This document shows, piece by piece, positions 48,791 through 59,249 of a DNA stretch of 64,000 bases. The DNA comes from Mya arenaria. Its lineage: Eukaryota; Mollusca; Bivalvia; Myida; Myidae. Below the pieces are notes generated by a model. It searched no databases. It saw nothing but the letters and a program-made list of their open reading frames with translations, and was not told the origin of the DNA. The number at the start of each line of letters is the position of its first letter. Position 1 is the first letter of the stretch. Location of the stretch: the NCBI RefSeq assembly GCF_026914265.1, contig NC_069124.1, positions 91,168,628-91,232,627 of the forward strand, written 5' to 3'. The translations under genes and the position numbers were made by a program.

Positions 48791-49211
48791 AATTAACATT
48801 AAAATAGATATCAATATCTGTCTCAGTTACATTGTGAAAGTCAATTTAATCTTTAACAATAAACAAATAAATTAAAGGGGTATTTTACTACTTAGTCAGT
48901 TTTTTTCAAGAACTGACGCTCGTCTAATATCGCATTTCGATAACATGTACTACGGAAAAATATCGCCGACTAAAACAAAGCCGTGTCTCGAGTTGATAAC
49001 AGAGACTCTATGATGAGATGTGTTCAACAGACGACTATGCTAAAGCCTTTTTAGGCTGATGAGAGATGTCTTCACCTAATTACGTGTTCCTCAAGCGCGT
49101 CTTTATATGGACTGTATGGACATGTATAATTTATAGTGTTGTCACACAGTCTGTGCATGTTTACAAATTACTTTTTGTATCAGGCCTTCGCGTGTGTTTT
49201 TTTCTTAACAG

Positions 49212-49401
49212 AGATGCGTGCGTTTCAGCTCGCCATAGAGGAAGTAGAAATCTTACTTCCGACAACAAGCGCTGGAACGAGCTTTACCGCTGCGACATCC
49301 CCGTAATCCACTTGTATGAGGAGTTCGTCTGCAAACACCGCGTGGATATTCTCGCCTTCGAGCGTGCGCTCAAGAAATATAAAGATGGAGTCTTCAGATG
49401 A
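49212..49401 (+). pseudogene. Glutaredoxin-like second exon, unit 3 only, frameshifted
   Basis: After CTTAACAG the DNA encodes, in one frame, FQLAIEEVEI and, in the next, SDNKRWNELYRCDIPVIHLY followed by EEFVCKHRVD and a C-terminal Lys-rich end before TGA at 49399-49401. Both parts match successive segments of C5orf63-like proteins (EEVxI, then YxxDIPVxHLxxxFxxxHRV), so a one-base shift near 49,246 is the simplest explanation. Units 1 and 2 lack the exon: their flanking sequences join directly (about 2190 and 22,900). It sits about 460 bp upstream of opsin copy 3. Confidence 0.68.
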
Positions 49402-49864
49402 CCTCGTTATTGAGGGAATACAATGAAAATGACCTTCCTGTTATGACTTACTGTGATGTAATATGGTGACTGGTTCATTTGAATATTTCCATATATCAAG
49501 CCATACCTATTATTGGTAATGAGCTCCGATGATATTTTCAATATTGTTTACATGGTGCATTATCTAATAATACGATAATGAAAGGTGTTGATTAGTACTG
49601 CTTGCTTTTCTTCAGTTACTTTTACCAGTGAATGTCAATGACATTTCATCACTCTCAGTGGTAAAACATCGATATTTTTACAGATTTTTTTGAGTTGTGA
49701 CAACTAACCCAATAATCATTTAGAAGTGCTTATGCATTTTGTAGTACTGGACGCAACTTCCGTGATTTCTAAAAATGAGTTACTTGATTTGGAGGTAGAT
49801 GAGTTTTAGCTCAAGATTTATAGTCATTTTTTCCTAATATCTTTTTTTTCGGATTTGGCGCTGT
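49402..49864. other. Region upstream of opsin copy 3
   Basis: Matches 2,205-2,744 of unit 1 in patches (GAAAATGACCTTCCTGTTAT). May contain a promoter or 5' UTR; no motif can be assigned. Confidence 0.45.
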
Positions 49865-50067
49865 ATGCAGGCAATGAACGCTAGCCACCCAGAAGTGCAC
49901 ATAGGGAGCCCGCTGGCGATTGCGTGTGGCTGCGTGCTCCTAGTCGTGTGGCTGGCTTCTCTTACGCTATGTTTGGCGGTGTTGCTCGGTCTGTGGCGGA
50001 CCCGGCAGCTTGGGGCTCCCGTCAACCGCCTCGTCGCCTTCCTACTCGTGAATGAACTGTTCGTCAG
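49865..50067 (+). CDS. Opsin copy 3, exon 1
   Basis: Encodes MQAMNASHPEVHIG, TM1 and the start of TM2, ending at GTCAG|GTAAGA. The N-terminus upstream of MNASHPE differs from copies 1 and 2. A T-run followed by TATGCAG lies directly before the second ATG. Confidence 0.86.
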
Positions 50068-53000
50068 GTAAGACCGGCCCAATTGGGATATATATATATG
50101 TATATATATATTGTAATTCCATAGTGTATTTTGTTTCAAATTTTGAGAGAAAATATGTATGACGAAGCATCATGTCGGTTAGACTAATATGTTATTTTGT
50201 CACTTAAAACGCCAACGGAAAGATTACTTGTTTTTGTGCATAGCATATTGATAACTCATTTGATATGCACTATATATATAATGACAAAAAAAAACGTAGG
50301 CCATGCTTATTTATATTTTGGACTTAAGTAAATGACTACCATGGCCTTATATACAATTTTCTTTTTTTGTCATATTGTCGCTTTTTAGAAAGCAAATATT
50401 TTAAACAAGATATTGACTTCTGTTATGTATACTGCAGACATGCAACGTAGGAGTGTTTGAAAATTAATTCATAGTGTGCTTCCTCTAAAAATGAATGACA
50501 ATGACAGGCAGACAGGTAGACAGACGTCTTTGGAACTATTTTCTCCCATCCCGCATAAGTAGATCCAAAAATTTAACCATGCTAGAAATTCTTTTCTCCC
50601 ACCTCAGATAAGTAGATCCAATAATTTAACCATGCTAGAAATTCTTTTCTCCCACCTCAGATAAGTAGATCCAATAATTTAACCTTGCAATAGATTATTA
50701 ACTTGCCCACGGGCGAAGATAAAATGCCCGTATGGAACTTCTTTTTTAATGGTCGCCACATTGTAATTACCTCCCTTGTTGAAGACTGTCGTCTGTAGCA
50801 TCATGGAAACCTTGTCTTGTGGCAATATTTAGAACGCTAATTAATTATTACTCGCTTCAAATGTCACCATAAATCAGTTTTCACGCACCTTTCAAGAAAT
50901 AATGCTTCACTCTCCTTATTTAAAGACCGTTTTGACTATTAACATAATCTGAATCACTGCGCACATATCCATGACAACCATGAATTATCGCATATCCATA
51001 CGCAATTACTTTCACTAAGCACAAAAGAGTTCCAGCATAAAAATACATTTTTTCTTAATTTTGTTTAACTTAGGTGGGAGAAAAAGCATCTACCATAACC
51101 GCTCGTGTAAGATAGGTTCATCCCGACCCTCGCGCAGGGTGTTTTGCGGAAACTCGGTAAACCTCGTTTCGGCAAAACACCCTACGCTCGGTCGGAATGG
51201 ACCCTCTCGGACATGAAAAATACTTATAATCTTGCCCACTGGCAAAGATAAAACAAGTCCCCGTATGGAACTCATTTTTAATGGTCATCATATAGTTATT
51301 ACCTCCCATGTTGAAGACTGTCGTCTGTAGCATCATAGAAACCTTGTTTTGGGGCAGTATTTGGAATGCTAATTAATAATTTCTCCCTTCAAATGTCAGC
51401 ATAAAAAGTTTTCACGCACCTTTCATGAAATAATGCTTTACTCTCCTCAACTATTTAAAGCTGCACTCTCACAGTTTCACTGTTTTAACAACTTTTTTAT
51501 TATTTGTCTTGGAACGAGCAGATTTATAAGAAAATTCATGTAAAACAGTCATATAAGAGTGCTGACAGAACATTAGATTGCAGATTTTTATATTTAAGTT
51601 CCAAAATTGATTGGTATGCATTTTTTCTTAAACCGTTAGTAACTGTTTAAGCCATAAAACACTAATTTTGGAACGGAAATATGAAAATCTGCGATCTGAT
51701 CTTTTGTCAGCAGTCTTTTTTTGACTATTAGGAATAGGAGGAAATAAAGTTATATCTATCTATCTATCTATTTATTTTCAATACGCACGAAAGAGTTCCC
51801 GCAAAATAATACATTTTTACTTAATTTTGTTTAACTGAGATGGGAGAAAAAACATCTATCATAGCCGCTCGTTTAATGTAGGTTCATCCCGACCCTCGCG
51901 CAGGGTGTTTTGCGGAAACTCGGTAAACCCCATTTCCGCAAAACACCCTACGCTAGGGTCGGAATGATCCTATCGTATACTTCCGGCCATGGAAGATACT
52001 TATATTCTAGCACACCGGAGGCATTTCCGGTGAATTCAGCCGTGATGGAAAACTCTAACTGCCACCCCATTTTAAATGAGTGACGCCCAAAATACGCTTA
52101 AGTGGGTTATACATGTATAACGCAATATATATAAATACTGGGCAATTTTGACGAACTACTTTTGAACGAACCGTGAACGAAAATCGAGCAATGATAAATA
52201 TGATATATTTTAATAGTTGTTCACAACAATGGGATATTGCAAGAAATAAACAAACCCCGACCAATCTGTAGGCATATTATAAATGATTTATAATCATTGA
52301 TTCGTGTCACGCTCATATTTACAGATTTGTAAATGCTGTAATTTAAGGACTGACAATATGATCGGTCTCTGTTGCTTTATTGTCATTTATTGTCAGAAAA
52401 AGAAGAGTACCGTAATTTCCTTTGGGATACTATTTACGAACAGTGTAGGCTCGACAATTTTTAAGTCGATAATGACAATGGCATGTACTGCTTAATGTTT
52501 GTATTTATTTTCACTTAGTACCGATATTTATGATGAAAGCTTTGTCAACTATCCTCAAGGGCAGTAATGTCAGGTGCGTCCAGGTTTCCTGGCGTGAGAC
52601 CACATGCAGTTATTTTTACTATATGTTTCATATAGACACTAACCTGGTTTTTCACTTTAAAACAGTCTCAATTGAAAAACAAGTAAATGGCTGCTGTAGA
52701 ACAATCCAAGACACAAAATTTAATCACAAGAAAACATAGGGTTGACCATTGCGTTTTCTCACAAAATTGAGTAGTTATAGATGACCCTGAGGTCAAGACG
52801 GAATAAGGCTACAAAAAACCAATTTACATAGTTCCACAGGCAATGATTTTTCCATTTTTTACACTGAAAACTATCAGTTTTTGCAATACAGTGTCAAATT
52901 ATGTTCAGCTCTATGCAAAAAGGCCACCTGTTTCTTCTCTTTCTTTCAACTTTAATAAAATATTGATACTTGAACACAAGCACTCTTTTTTCTGTATTCA

Positions 53001-56000
53001 CATCCGGATCTTGGTCAACCGGGGGGGGGGGGGCAGATAACTGTGGTCTTGAGCCTATTTAAGCAACATTTTTTCAGAAACAGACTTCAAAACTCCTATA
53101 GTTCACCTTCAGGCTATATGCAACACATACTGAAAGTTTGGCAATGATATATTAAACACTAAATGAATGAGACAAGTATTAGCACCTGTGGTATTTTAAT
53201 AAAAAAGCAGAAACAGCAATTTCCCTCAAATGGTAAGCCGCAAACCTTTGAAGAGCCATTATTTCCGTATGCATTGGAATAATTTGACCAAGTAAAGTTT
53301 TCCTTGTAGCTTTCAATAGTGTCTATAGAACAGACCAAAAATGGCCTGCCTACTCTTTTAAGATTGTTTTCTAAGCAAAGTAAGGTTTTTCCACTTCATC
53401 GGCTTAGTGTTTTGTATAAAAAAAAACATAGAGCCAAACTGAAATGCTTCAACTTGTCAAAATTTTGCTTTTCTGGTCCACTTATATACAAAGGTAACAG
53501 AACTGTTCAGTTTAACAAAAGAAATTTAGTGATCATGTGTTTATAGACAGTCTAAACACCACTATATGCCAAATTGTTTGCTTCTGGGACAAATGGCGCA
53601 ACAAAGGAAATGGCAAAAACCCCCACCAAAACTGAAAGATTCATGACAACTGCTAGTGTTTTCATGTATGAGGTGGCTACATGATGTAGAAAATGCAGAG
53701 ATAGCATTATTATGCCCATCTTTTTTACTTTAAGTATCTGTTTTGAAGGCTAGATTTAGCATTAAATTCAGAGTACAGCACTTCACCATTGTCTATAAAT
53801 TGCTTATTTACACCTGATTTGCTATAAATCTCACTCTTTGGAATCATTTACACACAAACAAGTACTACAGAGTTGACTAACATCTTCATTCTTCTGAAAT
53901 ATTGGATTCAGAGCTGCATCTCCTGGATTCAGATTGCAGGACTACCGCCGGGGGGGGGGGAAGCCGCAGCTAACTGGAGCTTATTGGCACATCATGATCT
54001 GCAAGCCAGACACAAAAGCAATGTTTTACACTAATAAAACTATCTGCCACTACTGTTAAAGTTTGAAAAAGGCCTCTAAACACTCATTTGAGGCATACAC
54101 AACCTTTTATGTAGTCATAAATGTGATAAATATGCAGAAAAGTTCATGAATTCAAGGATTTTCAGGACAAATTTTATGAAATATATAGTCTTTTGGACAT
54201 TTTGCAATCAGTTTTTAACAACTCAAAGGTTAATCTCATCTTATTGAGTACCCAGATGCATTTTGAAAGCATTAAAACCAGACATATGACCATATGCACG
54301 GCCACTTGCCAGTTGGCGTTTAGCCCGTTTGGCCGTGCTTTTTCATTAAGCAAGTAAATGTTGTTTATATTTTAAAAATCCCTCCATTTATACTTTGGAA
54401 TTGAAAGTGAGGCTTTCATTCATTAGTTAACATCATTGGGAACTATTTCCAAACATTAAATTGAAAGTGAAAGTAGTTTTTTTTAAAAAATGTCAAAAAT
54501 ATATAAGAAAATTATATATTATTAAATTATATTATGTAATATTAGATTTTAAAATTTCATACTCAAACACCAGTATTCTATGGCTAAGCACTATCAACTG
54601 GCCAAATTTCAACCAGATAGCTGTATAAATTAAGAATTTATAACAAATTAAAATAGGCCACCCCTCCAAAAGCTTCCTCTATATCATGGTTTATTATTTG
54701 GGATGAAAAACGTCCTCGATTCGGCGAGTATAAACATTGATTTCGATATGTTTCAACGATATATTTTAGAAACGACATTGTGCACCGAATGGAGGGCAAT
54801 TTCTTGTTTTTAATACGATGACATTTTTTTTTAGATGAAAATCATGTCTATATTAAAATATCTCGTGAAAACGATGTACGTTCTTACTATGCTAACTGAC
54901 TCAATGCACTTTATGCTTTAAAACTACTATTTTACACCGTTCTATTTCGTGCTAATCTTATCCGATACCTTGTTTTGGTCTATGACAGATATCGTTATTG
55001 TTTTCCGAGTGCCGATCGCCAGTTTCATGTGTGTCCGGCAAGCCTCGTTACGCAGGAATGCAGGTGCCCTCGGGTCGGATATTACTATCCGAACCGGAAA
55101 CTCGTCAGATATTATAAAATCTTGCCCACGGCCTAAAATAAAAAGGTTCCCGTATGGTACTACTTTTCTACAGTCATCGAGCAATTACTTCCCTTGTTGA
55201 ATACCGTCTTTTGTAGCACCATTTAAAATCCAAATAAATAATTTCTCGCTTCAAATGGCACCTAAATAAACTTTATACGCTGCATTCAAAAAATAATGCT
55301 GCACTCTCAAGAGTACTATTTAAAATACGATTTGACTATTTGCATATTTTGAATCACTGCGAGCATATCGATGAAACTATAAATTATCAAAATCTATACG
55401 CGAAATATTTTCACTACGCGCAAAAGCGAAAAAAAACATTTAAACTTTATTTTGTTTAATCTGAGATGGGAGAAAAAGCATCTACCATAGCTCCTCGCCT
55501 AAGACTCTTCTAAACCCTCGCTGGGTGTTCGCTGATACTTGGTAAACCTATTGTTTCCGCAAAACACCCTCGGCTCGGGTTGGGATAAACCTTTCACGAG
55601 CGACCATGGAAGACACTTTTATATCACATTCCTGTTTAATATATAACGTATTTGTCTGTTATACGCATGTGTAATACAACAATATAATGTAATTACTATA
55701 GGATGACAACCCAACTCCAACGAACTGTCTGTTTACTTGGTCTTCTATTAAAGTCATAAGGTTTACTTGATGGTCTTTTCTGAGAACAGGTAGATGGACT
55801 GGTATCATCCGGTACCTGCATGAAGAGTATCTGTATATCAAATTGTTTCGTTATCCATGACAGGTTGCTGGGCTCACCGCTCTTGCTGATGTCCATGTTC
55901 GCGCGGCGCTGGCTTTTCGGTGACGTCGGATGTGTCTTTTACGCGTTCTGGATGACCTTGCTCGGCGTGACGACCATCTCACTATTCACCGGTAGCATCG

Positions 56001-59000
56001 TCGTTATCGAAATAATCTTGAAATGCATCTACGCCAACCTGTGCATATACTTCTCATACTTGAAATATTTTTTACAGAATCTTCATCTGCCATTGAGAGG
56101 TTTAAGTATATTTGGCGTAATCAATGGAATCAAACTCAACGTGGCCGGCTCTTGAACGCATTCTGGGCCCGTCGTAGGACGTGTATTGTTGTATATTTCG
56201 ATACGCTTGTTGAATATTTTCTTTAGAATTCGCTAAAGGCATTACGGCTGGTCACTATTCATCAAACTTAATAAAATGTTCCCCCTTGATGAATTCTTGG
56301 ACAAATTTAAAGTCGTGTCACATTTGATAAAAACTAGGTCACTATGTCAAATATTAATTTGATTGCGTGAAACCATATCGTGGTAACGATTGGTCAGATT
56401 CTAGTCAAACTAGAAAAAAAATGTTACCCTTGATGAAATCTCATTGCTTGCTTTTAAAGCTGCACTCTCACAGATTTACCGTTTTTACAAAAAAAAACGT
56501 CTTTGAATGAGCAAATTTTTGCGTAAATATCTGCAAAGATATCCAGAGATAAAAGACTGCTGACAAAAGATAAGATCGCAGATTTTCATATTTCCGTTCG
56601 AAAATAAATATTGTATGACTATATTTTATAAACGGTTGATGAAAAATGCATAAAGCATCAACTTTTACACTTTTAAAAATATAAAAATCTGCGATCTTAT
56701 TTTTTCAGCAGTCGTGTATGACTGGTTTCCATGCATTTTTTTTGCATAAATTGGCTCGTTCCAAGACAAAAAATTAAAAAAGCTGCCAGAACGTTCAATC
56801 TGTATGAGTGCAGCTTTAAAAGTGGATCACATGGGGTCAACGGCAAATCCACTGGGTCGGATCTTAGAACATGTCTTGGAAACATACTAAAGGCAATACA
56901 TGCGTTTCATTGTTAATGAAACTAAATAAGAATGTTTTCCTTGATGAAATTATTGACAAGATTGAAACTTTGTCACATGAGATCACATGGGGTCAGAAAC
57001 TTGCTTACTAGGTCAAATATAAGATTTTTGGTCTGGAACCATATGATGAAAATGACTGGACAGATTGTGTTAAAACTTGGTCAGAATGTTAACCTTGCTG
57101 AAATATCGTCACGTTTAAAAAGGAGTACACATTGGCTCATCATGCCCTTCTTTTTCATAACAAAACTCATGTTTCGTATGATAAACAATTATTAATGTGC
57201 ACAATTATGTAACCAGTGTTTATAAAAGTTCTATCAATATTGCAGTTATCTCCATATGCCGATACATCATCGTGTGCCAGTCGCAGTTCAAATCCCGTCT
57301 AACGCCCGCTTTGTGCAACCTTGTCGGTGTTGGTTGCTTCCTGCATGGGCTGGTGTGGGCGGTCGTGCCGCTCACTGGGATCGGTCACACGGGGTATGTG
57401 TACGAGCCGGCTGGTCTGTCGTGCACGCCCGACTGGGACCCGCCAAACATTGGCTACATTTCCGGCCTGTTCACAGCCTCATTCGTCCTTCCTGTCTCAA
57501 TAGCCTCATTCTCCTTTGTACAGATAAAACGAAAGGTATTAGTTATACTACTCTTAGCATTTGTTTTAAAACAATATACATATAAACGCTGCACTCACAC
57601 AGATTTACCGTTTTTACAACTTTTTTTTTATTTTTTGTCTTGGAAAGTGCAAAATATCTTCAAACCAATAATAAAAGATTGCTGACAAAAGATCAGATCG
57701 CAGATTTGCATATTTTCGTTCGAAACTTAATGTTTTATGGGTTAAACCTAATGGTTAAAGAACGATGCATAAAACATTACTTTTGAACTTAAATATAAAA
57801 ATCTGCGATCTTATTCTTTGTCAGTAGTCTTAAATCACTGTTTTCCATGGATTTTCGCAAAAAAAATGGCTCGTTCCAAGACAAATCATAAAAAAGTTGT
57901 CAAAACGTTCAATCTGTGAGACCGCGGTTTTGAACTTGGACCTGACAAGATCAACGAATGTGACAATTATACCCACCTTGGAGTTATAACGGGCAAAAAT
58001 CTTTCATCGAAACAAGCGATGCGCGAAGCGTGTACTAAATTGCGTGGATCGTATTTGAATGTCCTAAACTCTGGGTTACATCCAAAACAATTGAACCCTC
58101 TGACCTTGAGAACAATATATATTTCAGCAGTTCTCCCAAAGGCCCTATACGGGTGTGAAACATGGAACACCTACTCGTCGAGTGAAATATAACACCTGGA
58201 GCGTGCGCATAGATTTTGTTTAAAGCACATCCAACAAATGCCAAAATATGTCAATGTAAATTTTGCTCTTCTTACACTGGATGCGTTACCGATAGAAACA
58301 TGCATCGGTCATAAAAAGCTGCTCATGTTCGGCCATTTATGTCGTTTGCAGGATTACTACTTAGCGAAAGTTATTTTTATCCATCGTCTTGTTCGCTTTT
58401 CAAACGGCGAACAACAGCGCCTTGGTTTTATACAAGATATTGTGAAAATTTTAAACAAGTACGGGCTGCATAATGTTTTAGAACAATTTCTTATTTGCGG
58501 GACATTTCCTTCAAAGTTGACCTGGAAACATATACTGAAGAGAAACGTGCTAATATATGTGAAAACATCATTGTTAAACACTCTGGTGCCTGATAATGAA
58601 TGGCTATATCCAAATATCATTGCGGATGGCCACTGTTCAAAACTCTGGACTGTTGCGAGGAACGAAAATAAAAGAACGATAATGTGCACCACACTTCTTA
58701 AAGCTGCTGGACATTTAGTTTCAAAACACTTTGTAATGCTCTGCAGCCGATGTGGTTTGCTTACGGAGAATGCTACAGAACACGTACTATGCTTTTGCCC
58801 TGCTAATGAGGCTAAAAGAAAGCTAGTTTGGGATGCGTTATGTGATTTAAGTCAAACGCTGTTCTTACAGATATTAAACATCAATAGCAACGAACAGTGT
58901 CAGTTCATTTTGAAAATTTCTACTGACAACAACGGTAGAAGTCTTCGCCATTTGAACCTGGCAACTTCATTGTGCAGATTACTAAGTTAACGCTGTGCCA

Positions 59001-59168
59001 ATATCATACTTATTAGCCTGAGCTTAAATGTCTTAATTTTCTATTTTCGTTTAGACAACCTTGCCACTTGCTGTAATATAGAACTGCGGCTTATTACGAT
59101 ATTGCAGTATGTTATATGTTAGTTTGAATTTGAATTAGTACCGTCTCTAAAATTTCTTTACAAACTAT

Positions 59169-59249
<81 letters not shown>

